Source: Bradyrhizobium sp. Tv2a-2
GTDB lineage: Bacteria; Pseudomonadota; Alphaproteobacteria; Rhizobiales; Xanthobacteraceae
Length of the DNA: 49,307 nt
Direction: 5' to 3'
Assembly (NCBI RefSeq): GCF_000472425.1
Contig: NZ_AXAI01000035.1
Coordinates: 1-49,307, forward strand
Part shown: piece by piece, positions 14,980-23,469 of the stretch
Layout: each line of letters begins with the position of its first letter
Numbering within the stretch: the first letter of the stretch is position 1
Made by a program: the position numbers and the translations under genes
Notes under the pieces: model-generated
Databases searched by the model: none
Told to the model about the DNA's origin: nothing
What the model saw: only the letters and a program-made list of their open reading frames with translations

Positions 14980-15523
14980 CAGGGACCTCCTTGGGTTCGC
15001 ATCGCTCCGAGGACGAACAAGTGAAGGACAATCCGACTGGCCGCATCGAAAATTTCATTGTCTCAAAGCCGCCGAGTGCCCGCTGTCGACGCCCGGCTGC
15101 CGATCGCGGCTGTGGCGTGGACTCATTAGCGGATAGCTAGCCCTAGCCGGATGGCTGCAAGCTAGCCGAAGGCAAGAAAGTCGGCGGGATGTTCGCCCGT
15201 GCGAGCCTAGTTTTGGAGTTTGAATCGCGGCCGTCCGGCCAAACGCGCTGCGGGCCTTGCCACGCTTTGGCGCTTTTCGGGGCAAGCCGGACATCAACGA
15301 GCCGTCGACACCCGCTGAATCCATCGAAAATGCCCCCAAGCGGACATTGAACCAGGTCGGCTAAGAGAGCCCCTTGGCTCTGAACAGGAGGGCTCGCGCG
15401 GAAGGCACGCCAGATGGGTACGGCACCTTGGACGCTTTGATCTAGATCAAGAGAAACGAGGGGGGCCGCGAGTTCAATTCTCGAGGCAGCATTGCCGTCT
15501 ACCTACCTTGGCCGGAGGTGACT
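14980..15523. other. 544-bp intergenic region upstream of arylsulfatase 1
   Basis: No convincing gene. The minus-strand frame at 15055-15339 is Ser/Arg-rich and looks like a shadow. The part around 15240-15350 (tttggcgcttttcggggcaagccgg) resembles degenerate interspersed sequence I recall from Bradyrhizobium intergenic regions. The FNR/FixK box at 15437-15450 is the clearest functional element. Confidence 0.5.
15437..15450. promoter_or_regulatory. Perfect FNR/FixK-type box
   Basis: TTGATCTAGATCAA has two perfect TTGAT half sites with 4-bp spacing, the consensus for FNR, FixK and related CRP-family regulators. It ends 73 bp before the arylsulfatase ATG, a usual distance for activation. It implies induction under low oxygen; this is inference from the motif. 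Confidence 0.7.
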
Positions 15524-17122
15524 ATGAGTTCTAGCTTCAAATCAGCAATTCTATTGTTCATTTCTGCCTTCGCAGCGGCCCTTTGCTGCGCGCCAGCAAC
15601 TGCACAACAGCAGCGGCCGAACATCGTGTTCATCATGGGCGACGACATCGGTTGGGCCAACATCGGCGTCTACAATCAGGGCATTATGGCCGGGCGGACG
15701 CCAAACCTCGACCAGCTAGCTGCGGAAGGCATGCGCTTCACCGACTATTACGCCGAGGCAAGTTGCACGGCCGGTCGGGCAAATTTCATCACCGGAGAGA
15801 TACCTTTCCGCACTGGCCTGACGACTGTCGGTCAGGCAGGGTCGCCCCAGGGCATGCCGGACGAAGCGCCGACAATCGCCACCGTGCTCAAATCCATGGG
15901 ATATGCGACAGGCCAGTTCGGCAAGAATCACCTGGGTGACCTAAATCGGTTCCTGCCGACGGTGCACGGGTTCGACGAGTTTTTCGGGTATCTCTATCAC
16001 CTCGATGCGATGGAAGATCCCTGCCATGTCAACTATCCCCCCGAGCTCAAGGCGACGGTCGGACCGCGTAACATGCTTCATAGTTACGCGACGAACGTCG
16101 ATGATCCCACAGTCGAGCCACGCTGGGGAAAAATTGGAAAGCAGAGGATTGAGGATGTAGGAGAACTTTGCCCAAAACGCATGGAGACGGTCGACGACGA
16201 GATACTGGCGAATGCGCTCAAATTCCTCGACAAGGCAAAGCAGGACAACAAGCCATTCTTCCTCTGGCTCAATCCGACCCGCATGCACGTCGTAACGCAC
16301 TTGTCTGAGAAGTACGAGAAGATGCGCACGCCGCAGAACGGTTGGTCCATTCAAGAGGCCGGGATGGCGCAGCTCGACGACATCGTCGGCTCGGTCATGA
16401 AGTATCTGCGCGACAATGGCCTTGAGAACAACACCATACTCGCATTCTCGACAGATAACGGGGCGGAGAACTTCACTTGGCCGGATGGCGGTCAGACGCC
16501 ATTTGCTGGAGCCAAAGGGACAGTCATGGAAGGCGGTTTCCGCGTGCCGATGATCATTCGGTGGCCGGGCAAAATACCCGCTGGAAAAGTCGAAAACAGC
16601 ATAGTGTCGGGTCTCGACTGGTTCCCGACGTTGGTGGCGGCCGCTGGTGCCCCCAACATTGTCGAAGACTTCAAGAGAGGCAAACAAATTGGTGACCAGA
16701 CGTACAAGGTTCACCTCGACGGCTATGACCAAACGGATCTGATCACGGGAAAGGGACCTTCGAAACGCCATGAGATATTTTACTTTGCGGAAACGACGCT
16801 GGGCGCGGTCCGCATCGATGACTTCAAATACCGCTTCCTTGACCAGCCGAATGGTTGGTTTGGCGGTACAGTAAAGCCAGATTGGCCTATCCTAGTTAAT
16901 CTTCGGTTGGACCCGTATGAGCGGACCGGCCTGAACCAATCCATCAACTTCTACAATTGGTACGCCTATGAGTTCTGGCGGTTCGTATTTGTAAAAAACA
17001 AGATTGCGGAAGCAGCACAGACCTTGCTGGAGTTCCCGCCAATGCAAAAGGGCGCGAGCTTCAACCTTGAAGCCCTTAAGCAAGAGCTTGAGAAGAAATT
17101 GGAGAGTCGTGCCGCTCAATAG
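15524..17122 (+). CDS. Secreted arylsulfatase 1
   Basis: 532 aa, type I sulfatase of the alkaline phosphatase superfamily, hydrolysing sulfate esters in the periplasm. The ATG at 15524 has GGAGG five bases upstream and is better than the GTG at 15518. The signal peptide covers about residues 1-28 (ILLFISAFAAALCCAPATAQ). Metal ligands start with GDDIGW (Asp40, Asp41). The residue to be turned into formylglycine is Cys81 in CTAGRANFITG: CxAxR instead of the usual CxPxR, a variant sulfatase-maturing enzymes are known to accept. FSTDNGAENF and KGTVMEGGFRVP are conserved late motifs. No maturation enzyme (FGE or anSME) is in the window. Codons are less GC-biased than in the neighbours, suggesting acquisition. 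A perfect FNR/FixK box lies upstream. Confidence 0.92.
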   Translation: MSSSFKSAILLFISAFAAALCCAPATAQQQRPNIVFIMGDDIGWANIGVYNQGIMAGRTPNLDQLAAEGMRFTDYYAEASCTAGRANFITGEIPFRTGLTTVGQAGSPQGMPDEAPTIATVLKSMGYATGQFGKNHLGDLNRFLPTVHGFDEFFGYLYHLDAMEDPCHVNYPPELKATVGPRNMLHSYATNVDDPTVEPRWGKIGKQRIEDVGELCPKRMETVDDEILANALKFLDKAKQDNKPFFLWLNPTRMHVVTHLSEKYEKMRTPQNGWSIQEAGMAQLDDIVGSVMKYLRDNGLENNTILAFSTDNGAENFTWPDGGQTPFAGAKGTVMEGGFRVPMIIRWPGKIPAGKVENSIVSGLDWFPTLVAAAGAPNIVEDFKRGKQIGDQTYKVHLDGYDQTDLITGKGPSKRHEIFYFAETTLGAVRIDDFKYRFLDQPNGWFGGTVKPDWPILVNLRLDPYERTGLNQSINFYNWYAYEFWRFVFVKNKIAEAAQTLLEFPPMQKGASFNLEALKQELEKKLESRAAQ

Positions 17123-17134
17123 ACGCAAGTCGCC

Positions 17135-17169
17135 GGCGCGCCTTTTGCATAAGCTACGAATGGCGCGCC
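17135..17169. terminator. Possible bidirectional terminator
   Basis: Two copies of GGCGCGCC (17135-17142 and 17162-17169), self-complementary and so able to pair with each other; TTTT follows the first. It lies between the convergent sulfatase and ybaK stops. Confidence 0.4.
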
Positions 17170-17184
17170 CTAGATCGCGTCGCC

Positions 17185-17658
17185 TCATGCCACCACCGGC
17201 GCGACCACCGCCTCCAGCACCTTCGCTGCATCGCGTGGACTGAGCCGCACCTGCAAGCCGCGTTGGCCGCCATTGATGTAGACGAGGTCGTGCGCCATCG
17301 CCTGCTCCTCGATCGCGGCTCTCGGCCGGCGCATCTGGCCGAACGGGCTGATGCCGCCAACCTTGTGGCCTGACAGCCGCTCGGCATCCGGTGGCTTCAT
17401 CATCTGCGCCGACTTGCCGCCGAAGGCGGCCGCGAGCTTTTTCATCGAGACCTCGCGGTCGGAGGGCACGATGACGCAGACCGGCTTGCCGTCGACCAGC
17501 GCCATCAGCGTCTTCAGGACCCGCGCCGGCGGCTCGCCCAGGGCGTCGGCCGCCTGCATCCCGACCTGCTCCGCGTGGGGATCGTACTCATAGCTGTGAA
17601 CGGTGAAAGCGACGCCCGCCTGCTCCAGCGCCTTGGTCGCGCGCGTGACCCTGGACAT
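17185..17658 (-). CDS. ybaK: Cys-tRNA(Pro)/Cys-tRNA(Cys) deacylase YbaK
   Basis: 157 aa. YbaK edits Cys wrongly attached to tRNA(Pro). The sequence shows the family landmarks: VAFTVHSYEYDPHAEQVGMQ, ARVLKTLMALVDGKPVCVIV, SDREVSMKKLAAAFGGKSAQM, HKVGGISPFG and the late GGQRGLQVRLSP. Lys49 in RVLKTL is the conserved Lys of the editing pocket. Start MSRVTRATKALEQ. Cytosolic. Single gene on the minus strand, convergent with arylsulfatase 1. Confidence 0.93.
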   Translation of the reverse strand: MSRVTRATKALEQAGVAFTVHSYEYDPHAEQVGMQAADALGEPPARVLKTLMALVDGKPVCVIVPSDREVSMKKLAAAFGGKSAQMMKPPDAERLSGHKVGGISPFGQMRRPRAAIEEQAMAHDLVYINGGQRGLQVRLSPRDAAKVLEAVVAPVVA

Positions 17659-17872
17659 GTTGATCTCCCTCAGCCAACGTCGTCCACCGGACGTTGGCCG
17701 AGGAGTTTTCTATCGATCGGCGACCTTTTCAACAACGATGCGCGCGACCATCGGGATGGGATATTCCTCCTTCGCTGTCGACGGGCGGCCTGATCTGTCG
17801 ATGCGGATCTTTGACCCGGCAACGCCTGTGGACGCCGAGCGCATCAGATCGCTCATCGAGGCACAATCCGCA

Positions 17873-18145
17873 TCAGCCGCTTCGCCCGCGACCGCGCCGG
17901 CGGAGCATGAGCCTGAACCAGGGCGCGAGATGGAAGGCGCTCATCAGGACATACATCGGGACCATTCCGCTCAGGCTCGAGCCTTGCGCCGCCGAGCAGA
18001 TCATGTCCGCTTGCGCGCTGCCGAGGATAGCATTCAGCAGCGCCATGGCGGCGAAGGTCGGCGCCGCCGCGAGCGCCAGCACATCGGCCGCGCCGAGAGC
18101 CGGGCTCCTTCCGGCGCCCGCTTCAGTGCCTGCCGTATTCGTCAT
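17873..18145 (-). CDS. Small membrane protein coupled to the DUF899 gene, 90 aa
   Basis: Starts MTNTAGTEAGAGRSPALGAA at 18145, 23 bp before the end of the DUF899 gene in another frame, which indicates translational coupling. Two hydrophobic segments (DVLALAAAPTFAAMALLNAI and GMVPMYVLMSAFHLAPWFRL) make it a two-pass inner-membrane protein; the C-terminus is Arg-rich (MLRRRGRGRSG), positive-inside. Similar short proteins often follow DUF899 genes in rhizobia as far as I recall. Function unknown; the coupling suggests partnership with the DUF899 protein. Confidence 0.75.
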   Translation of the reverse strand: MTNTAGTEAGAGRSPALGAADVLALAAAPTFAAMALLNAILGSAQADMICSAAQGSSLSGMVPMYVLMSAFHLAPWFRLMLRRRGRGRSG

Positions 18146-18926
18146 GGCGGCGCCACCAGATGCCCTGCTCGTTGCGGCCAAGCGGCGCGCGATCGAGCCA
18201 CTGATACATGCCCCAAAGGCCGTCGAGCCCGCGGGCGTAGCAGGAATAGGTGTGATAGATGACGCCGTCGTCCTCCACGAAAGCACTCATGCCGGGCCGA
18301 TCGCGGGTGTAGGTCGGAACATCGGTGCCGGTCATAGCAGCGATCTGCGCGACGGGCCCCTCGCCGCCGGGCTCCCGCCATTCCTGCACGGTCTTGCCTG
18401 CCAGCGGCTCACGGCCGGGCGCCGGCGCCTCGCGATGGTAGTTGTAGTCGATGCCGCCGTCGCGCTGCTGCGCCTCGGTGAAGAAGACGTTGAAATCGGC
18501 GTTGAAGTCGCTGCCGAAGGACGACGCCCAGGGGAACGTCCAGCCCATTCGCTTCTTGAACGCCTGCAGCTTCGCCAGCGGCGCGCGCGACACCGCCATC
18601 AGCATCACGTCGTGGTTCGCCAGGTGCACGGCGAGACCGTTGAACCCGTCCGCGATGGACGAACAGGACGGGCAACCGGCCGTGTAATCGGGCCCAAACA
18701 TGAAGTGATAGACGATGAGCTGCGAGCGGCCCTTGAACAGGTCCGGAAGCGAAACGTTCCCCTCGGCGGTCTCGAACCGATATGATTTATCGATCCGGAC
18801 CCATGGCAGCGCCTGTCGCTGCGTGGCCACCTCGTCGCTGCGGCGGGTCAATTCCTTCTCGGCCGCGAGCAGCTTGATCCGCGCGGCGAGCCATTGGTCC
18901 CGGGTTCCGGTCATGTGTGTCGTCAT
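18123..18926 (-). CDS. DUF899 family thioredoxin-like protein
   Basis: 267 aa from the ATG at 18926 (AAGGAG upstream; the longer frame adds an Arg-rich non-protein-like stretch). Family features: QWLAARIKLLAAEKELTRR, LPWVRIDKSYRFETAEG, LIVYHFMFGPDYTAGCPSC with a CPSC dithiol motif, SFGSDFNADFNVFFTE and YHTYSCYARGLDGLWGMYQW. DUF899 proteins have a thioredoxin-like fold and are presumed redox proteins, but the reaction is not established. It is followed by an overlapping small membrane protein and is divergent from the double-HTH regulator at 19150. Confidence 0.92.
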   Translation of the reverse strand: MTTHMTGTRDQWLAARIKLLAAEKELTRRSDEVATQRQALPWVRIDKSYRFETAEGNVSLPDLFKGRSQLIVYHFMFGPDYTAGCPSCSSIADGFNGLAVHLANHDVMLMAVSRAPLAKLQAFKKRMGWTFPWASSFGSDFNADFNVFFTEAQQRDGGIDYNYHREAPAPGREPLAGKTVQEWREPGGEGPVAQIAAMTGTDVPTYTRDRPGMSAFVEDDGVIYHTYSCYARGLDGLWGMYQWLDRAPLGRNEQGIWWRRHDEYGRH

Positions 18927-19149
18927 TGTCAGCTCCTTCGGCTGGTCTTCGTCGGCAAGCCAAAGCCAGTGGCATAGACGGCGACAACGGCCACGACCCA
19001 CTCGACGATGGCGGTGAGAAACGTTGGGGAAAGGATTGTCCAATCGACCATGGCGGTGGCCTTGTTGTTCCGGCGTACTGGCTTGTCAGTATGAGATAGA
19101 CTAGTACCGGGTCAGGGATGGTGAGAGTGACAAGTTTGGCGGGATTCAA

Positions 19150-20370
19150 ATGGACTCGCTGATCACGGCAGCCGGGCTCGCGCTCGCACAAGGTGATCCT
19201 CTCGGCGCACTGAAGCGCGTTGCCTTGCGCAACGATGCGCCGGCGCTGGCGCTGCGTGGCATCGCGATGGCCCGGCTCGGCGACCTCGTTCGCGCCAAGG
19301 CGCTTCTGCGGGGAGCGGCCCGCGCTTTCGGTCCGAAGGAGGCCGTGGCCCGCGCCAGATGTGTGGTTGCGGAAGCCGAGATCGCGCTGGTCTCGCGCGA
19401 TCTTACGTGGCCCGCCAAGGCGCTCGACGCGGCGCGCGCCACGCTTGAAGAGCATGGCGACCGCCTGAACGCGGCCTATGCGCAAAACCTCGACATCCGC
19501 CGGCTGCTTCTGATCGGTCGCCTCGACGAGGCCGAACGCAAACTTGGAGATCTCGATCCCTCGCCCTTCCCGCCGGCGTCGCGCACCGTTCACGAGCTGG
19601 TCGTTGCCGGCATCGCGATGCGGCGGCTGCAAACCAAATTGGCGCGTGCCGCACTGACCCGGGCCGCGCGCGCCGCGCATCTGGCGGGGATTCCGGCGCT
19701 GCATGCGGAGGTCGACAGCGCCGCACTTGTTCTCAACACGCCCGCCGCGCGCCTGATCACCCGTGACGAGACGCGGCCGCTGCTGCTTGAAGACGTCGAG
19801 GCACTGCTGGCCTCGAAAGCGCTGGTCATCGACGCCTGCCGTTATGTCGTGTGCGAAAGCAAGACGCAGGTCTCGTTTGCAACGCGCCCTGTCCTGTTTG
19901 CGCTCGCCCGCGCGCTCGGCGAGGCGTGGCCCGGCGACGTCTCGCGGAGCACGCTGGTGGCGCGGGCGTTCCGCGCCAAACATGCCGATGAATCGCATCG
20001 CGCGCGGCTGCGCGTTGAGATGGGCCGGCTGCGCCGCATGCTGCGGCCCTTTGCCGATATCAGCGCCACCAAGGACGGTTTTGCACTGGTGCCCCGCCAC
20101 GCACACGAGGTTGTCGTGCTGGCCCGGCCGGTCGAGGAGGAGCACGCAGCCGTGCTCGCCTTTCTCGCCGACGGCGAATCCTGGTCGAGCTCGGCGCTGG
20201 CGGTCGCGCTCGGCGCCAGCCAACGCACGGTGCAGCGCGCACTCGACGACTTGGCGGGTGCCGGCAAGATCCAGTCGTTCGGACGCGGCCGCGCCCGACG
20301 CTGGATGACGCCGCCGCTACCCGGATTCGCGACGACCTTGTTACTCCCTGCTGCGCTCCCGGGTGGCTAG
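19150..20370 (+). CDS. Transcriptional regulator with TPR-like N-terminus and two HTH segments
   Basis: 406 aa. Residues about 1-200 are helical repeats rich in Ala and Leu (ALALRGIAMARLGDLVRAKA, NAAYAQNLDIRRLLLIGRLD) like TPR/SARP-type bundles. Residues about 225-320 look like an OmpR-type winged helix (VIDACRYVVCESKTQVSFAT, LRVEMGRLRRMLRPFA, TKDGFALVP). Residues about 335-395 form a second winged HTH (ALAVALGASQRTVQRALDDL, GAGKIQSFGRGRARRWM). It is divergent from the DUF899 pair and 36 bp upstream of the beta-propeller gene, so it may control one or both. No receiver or sensor domain recognised. Start ATG at 19150. Confidence 0.85.
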   Translation: MDSLITAAGLALAQGDPLGALKRVALRNDAPALALRGIAMARLGDLVRAKALLRGAARAFGPKEAVARARCVVAEAEIALVSRDLTWPAKALDAARATLEEHGDRLNAAYAQNLDIRRLLLIGRLDEAERKLGDLDPSPFPPASRTVHELVVAGIAMRRLQTKLARAALTRAARAAHLAGIPALHAEVDSAALVLNTPAARLITRDETRPLLLEDVEALLASKALVIDACRYVVCESKTQVSFATRPVLFALARALGEAWPGDVSRSTLVARAFRAKHADESHRARLRVEMGRLRRMLRPFADISATKDGFALVPRHAHEVVVLARPVEEEHAAVLAFLADGESWSSSALAVALGASQRTVQRALDDLAGAGKIQSFGRGRARRWMTPPLPGFATTLLLPAALPGG

Positions 20371-20406
20371 GATCGCGGCGAGCCAACAAGCGATTGGAAA
20401 GAGCAT

Positions 20407-21051
20407 ATGAAGCGAGCAGCGGCCGAGATCATCGGGGAATATGGCCCATTTCCAGGCGTCGAGCGCATCAACGGCGTCACCTATGACGGCGAGAGCGTCT
20501 GGTTTGCCTCCGGCGACAAGCTCAATGCGCTCGATCCCGGGCGCGGCAACGTGCAGCGCGCGATCGACGTCGCAGCCCACGCCGGCACCGCCTTCGACGG
20601 CCAGCATCTGTACCAGATTGCCGAAAACCGCATCCAGAAGGTCGATCCCAAGACCGGAGAAGTGCTCGCAACCATCCCGGCGCCCGGCGGCGGCGGAGAC
20701 TCCGGAATGGCCTGGGCCGAAGGCTCGCTCTGGGTCGGCGTCTATCGCGAGCGCAAGATCCACCAGGTCGATCCGCAGACCGGCAAGATCCTTCGCACCA
20801 TCGAGTCAAAAGGCTTCGTCACCGGCGTCACCTGGGTCGACGGTGAGCTCTGGCACGCCACATGGGAAGGCGACGAAAGCGACCTGCGCCGCATCGACCC
20901 GAAGACCGGCGAGGCGCTGGAGCGCCTGGACATGCCGCCCGGCATCGGCATATCGGGACTGGAGTCCGACGGCGCCGACCAGTTCTTCTGCGGCGGCGGC
21001 ACCAGCGGCAAGGTCCGCGCGGTCAGACGGCCGAAGCGGGCTGGCAAATGA
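20407..21051 (+). CDS. Beta-propeller protein (Vgb / glutamine-cyclotransferase-like)
   Basis: 214 aa made of regularly spaced blade motifs: NGVTYDGESVWFAS, NALDPGRGNV, GTAFDGQHLYQIAE, KVDPKTGEVLATI, GMAWAEGSLWVGVY, QVDPQTGKILRTI and GVTWVDGELWHATW. Such proteins (SMP-30/Vgb/glutaminyl-cyclase-like) bind or hydrolyse small molecules, or act as metabolite sensors. There is no signal peptide, so it is probably cytosolic. It follows the double-HTH regulator after 36 bp on the same strand and is probably co-transcribed, suggesting a sensing role for the pair; that is inference. Confidence 0.85.
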   Translation: MKRAAAEIIGEYGPFPGVERINGVTYDGESVWFASGDKLNALDPGRGNVQRAIDVAAHAGTAFDGQHLYQIAENRIQKVDPKTGEVLATIPAPGGGGDSGMAWAEGSLWVGVYRERKIHQVDPQTGKILRTIESKGFVTGVTWVDGELWHATWEGDESDLRRIDPKTGEALERLDMPPGIGISGLESDGADQFFCGGGTSGKVRAVRRPKRAGK

Positions 21052-21090
21052 CCTCCGCGTGAGGCGGATCAGCGAGCGACCACGAGACGC

Positions 21091-22914
21091 TCAATCCGCT
21101 GCGCTGACGACCTCGGCGCCGGCCGGCCCCTCCGCTTCGGCCGCAAGCGTCTTGCCGAAATAGCTCCGTCTCGTCTCTTCGGCGGCGCGGGCAGTGCGGC
21201 GGATCCGCAACAGGTCCTTGCGCGAGACGAGGCCAACGAGGCGCATGGTGCTGCGCTCGACGATCGGCACGCGGCCGACGTCTTCCGCCGCCATCCGATC
21301 CGCCAGCCGCGCCACCGTCTCGTCAGCGTGACCAATGATGGGCGAGTCGTCGGAGTGGCGATCGAACAGCGTCTCCGCGTGGACGTCGGGCTCGGTCCGC
21401 CAGCGCAGGATATCGGCCCGGGTGACCATGCCGATGACGCGGCCGTCCCGGCTCTGGATCGGATAGGATTTGTGGCGGTGCTCGTCGGCCGAGAAAAACG
21501 CGATCGCCTGGTCGACGGTCATGTCGGCCGACAGCGCGTCGACCTCCCGCACCATCACATCGGAGACGCGCAGGAGTTCGAACGGGTCGATACTGTATTC
21601 GCGCACGACATGCTGTCCGCGTCGCGCAATCTTCTCGGTCAGGATCGAGCGCTTGAGCAGTAACACCGTGACCGCATAGGCTGCGCCAGTCGCAGCGAGC
21701 AGCGGTCCGAGCAGCGCGAGATTGCCGGTCAGTTCGACCGCAAACAGGATGCCGGTCAGCGGCGAGCGCATCGTGCCGCCCATCATGGCCGCCATGCCGA
21801 TCAACGCCCAGGCGCTGGGATCGCCCGGCAGGAACTGGCCCTCGAGCCAGCCGAGGCAGCCGCCGAAGATCAACAGCGGCGCCAGCACTCCGCCCGACGT
21901 GCCCGAGGCCAGCGCGATGATCCAGATGATCGACTTCACAACCAGGATCATCCCGACCTGTCCCGCCGTGATGTGGCCACCGAGCAGATCGCCGATCACA
22001 TCATAGCCGACGCTTAGCGCGCGCGGCTCGACGAGGCCGCCGAGTCCGACCGCAAGGCCGCCGATGGCCGGCCACCACATCCAGTGGATCGGCAGTGCCC
22101 CGAACAGGTCTTCGGCCTTGTAGAGGAGTCCTGTCAGCAGACCCGATTGCAGCCCTGCGACAATGCCGACCCCGACTGCCGCAAGAAGCCGCCACCAGGA
22201 CGGATCAAGCGCACCGGCAAAGGAAAACAACGGCCCCGATCCGATCGCAAGCGGCCGCAGCGCAGCGGCCAGCGCGCAGGCCGTGATGACGGGAATCATG
22301 CTGCGCGGCTTCCATTCGAACAGCAGAAGTTCGACCGCGAGCAGCACGGCCGCGATCGGCGTGCCGAAGATCGCGGTCATGCCGGCCGCAGCACCCGCCA
22401 CCAGCAGCGTCTTGCGCTCGGCGGCGCTAAGGCTGAAACATTGCGCAAACAGCGAGCCGATCGCGCCGCCCGTCATGATGATCGGGCCTTCGGCGCCGAA
22501 CGGCCCGCCGGTGCCGATCGATATGGCGGAGGACAACGGCTTGAGCAGCGCGACCTTGGGCGACATCCGGCTCTCGCCGATCAGGATGGCCTCGATCGCC
22601 TCGGGAATGCCGTGGCCCCGGATCTTCTCGGAGCCGAATCGCGCCATCAGCCCGATGATCAGGCCGCCCAGCGCGGGCGCCGCCACCATCCACCAATTGG
22701 CCTTGGCGCCTGCAAGCGACACCGTGTGCGCGTCGATGGTCTGGAACCAGACCAGGTTGGTGACGAGCGCAATCGCCCGCAACAACACCCACGCCGCCGC
22801 GACACCGCCGGTCCCGACAAAGACGGCCATGGCAACGAGAACGAGGACGCGACGATCGGTGGTAAAGTCGCCGAGCCGCGACGGCGCGGCGCTGGCGGAT
22901 TGCGAACGATGCAA
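21091..22914 (-). CDS. ClC-family chloride channel/transporter with CBS domains
   Basis: 607 aa. An N-terminal membrane domain of about ten to twelve segments with ClC signatures: GTGGPFGAEGPIIMTGGAIG (GAEGP where GREGP is usual), AAGMTAIFGTPIAAVLLAVE, GTSGGVLAPLLIFGGCLG and SPLTGILFAVELTGN. Two CBS domains follow (RVSDVMVREVDALSADMTVD and DDSPIIGHADETVARLADRM), which in ClC proteins bind adenine nucleotides. The start is TTG at 22914 with GGGAGA upstream, the only start giving the standard N-terminus MHRSQSASAAPSRL. It is divergent from a MarR gene, 101 bp apart, suggesting MarR control. Confidence 0.93.
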   Translation of the reverse strand: MHRSQSASAAPSRLGDFTTDRRVLVLVAMAVFVGTGGVAAAWVLLRAIALVTNLVWFQTIDAHTVSLAGAKANWWMVAAPALGGLIIGLMARFGSEKIRGHGIPEAIEAILIGESRMSPKVALLKPLSSAISIGTGGPFGAEGPIIMTGGAIGSLFAQCFSLSAAERKTLLVAGAAAGMTAIFGTPIAAVLLAVELLLFEWKPRSMIPVITACALAAALRPLAIGSGPLFSFAGALDPSWWRLLAAVGVGIVAGLQSGLLTGLLYKAEDLFGALPIHWMWWPAIGGLAVGLGGLVEPRALSVGYDVIGDLLGGHITAGQVGMILVVKSIIWIIALASGTSGGVLAPLLIFGGCLGWLEGQFLPGDPSAWALIGMAAMMGGTMRSPLTGILFAVELTGNLALLGPLLAATGAAYAVTVLLLKRSILTEKIARRGQHVVREYSIDPFELLRVSDVMVREVDALSADMTVDQAIAFFSADEHRHKSYPIQSRDGRVIGMVTRADILRWRTEPDVHAETLFDRHSDDSPIIGHADETVARLADRMAAEDVGRVPIVERSTMRLVGLVSRKDLLRIRRTARAAEETRRSYFGKTLAAEAEGPAGAEVVSAAD

Positions 22915-22986
22915 GACAGCTTCTCCCGGGCTCCCGCCCGTGAAGCGAGGCCTGTACTGTTCCGATTATATCGCACTGCGAATAAC

Positions 22987-22997
22987 TCGTATTACGA
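22987..22997. promoter_or_regulatory. Candidate MarR operator
   Basis: TCGTATTACGA is a palindrome with 5-bp arms around one base. It lies in the 101-bp divergent region between clc and marR, inside A/T-rich sequence that looks like a promoter. Confidence 0.35.
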
Positions 22998-23015
22998 ACT
23001 AATTCAACGGATATC

Positions 23016-23468
23016 ATGAACGAAAGTCGAAAGCGCCGCCGCCTCCTCACCGAAGCACTGGACCAGCAGGATTACGCGACGCTGGCCGCGTTCCGACGGT
23101 CGTTGCGGGTATTTCTGGCGTTTAGCGAGGACGCAGCCCGCAAAGCCGGCCTTCCGCCGCAGCAGCATCAGGCGATCCTCGCGATTCGTGGCCTCGCGCC
23201 TGAGACCGGCATGACGGTCAATGATCTCGCCGAACAACTTCTTTTGAAGCCGCAGACCGCGGTCGAACTCGCCGACCGCCTGGAGGATGCGGGCCTCGTG
23301 CGACGCGAGCGCGACGATGTCGACCGCCGCAGGGTCTTCCTCAGCCTCACCGCGAAGGCCAACAGGCTGCTGGAAAAGCTCTCGGCCGAGCATCTGGCCC
23401 AGATCCGCCGCGACGCGCCTGAGCTCATCGCGCTGCTGCGGGACGTGGCGCGGGAGGATGGCGGCTAG
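23016..23468 (+). CDS. MarR-family transcriptional regulator
   Basis: 150 aa. The winged HTH core is QQHQAILAIRGLAPETGMTV, NDLAEQLLLKPQTAVELADR, LVRRERDDVDRRRVFLSLTA, with flanking dimerisation helices (FRRSLRVFLAFSEDAARKAG; LLEKLSAEHLAQIRRDAPEL). The DxRR wing motif is intact (DVDRRR). It probably represses itself and the divergent clc gene from the TCGTATTACGA palindrome. The ligand is unknown. ATG at 23016. Confidence 0.93.
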   Translation: MNESRKRRRLLTEALDQQDYATLAAFRRSLRVFLAFSEDAARKAGLPPQQHQAILAIRGLAPETGMTVNDLAEQLLLKPQTAVELADRLEDAGLVRRERDDVDRRRVFLSLTAKANRLLEKLSAEHLAQIRRDAPELIALLRDVAREDGG

Positions 23469-23469
23469 T

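Noticed and set aside
15470..15500. Possible tRNA 3' half (GCGAGTTCAATTCTCGAGGC)
   Set aside because: Only a T-arm-like hairpin is present. No matching acceptor strand, anticodon arm or CCA end was found upstream or downstream.
17741..17860. Frames extending beyond ybaK start on the plus strand (17603-18785)
   Set aside because: Opposite to ybaK and DUF899, with compositional signs of shadows.
18787..20223. 478-aa minus-strand frame opposite the double-HTH regulator
   Set aside because: Arg/Gly-rich shadow. The plus-strand regulator has typical HTH motifs and a clean start.
22084..23019. 311-aa and 279-aa plus-strand frames opposite clc
   Set aside because: Antisense shadows with Arg/Gln/Pro-rich composition; clc is a clear membrane protein gene.
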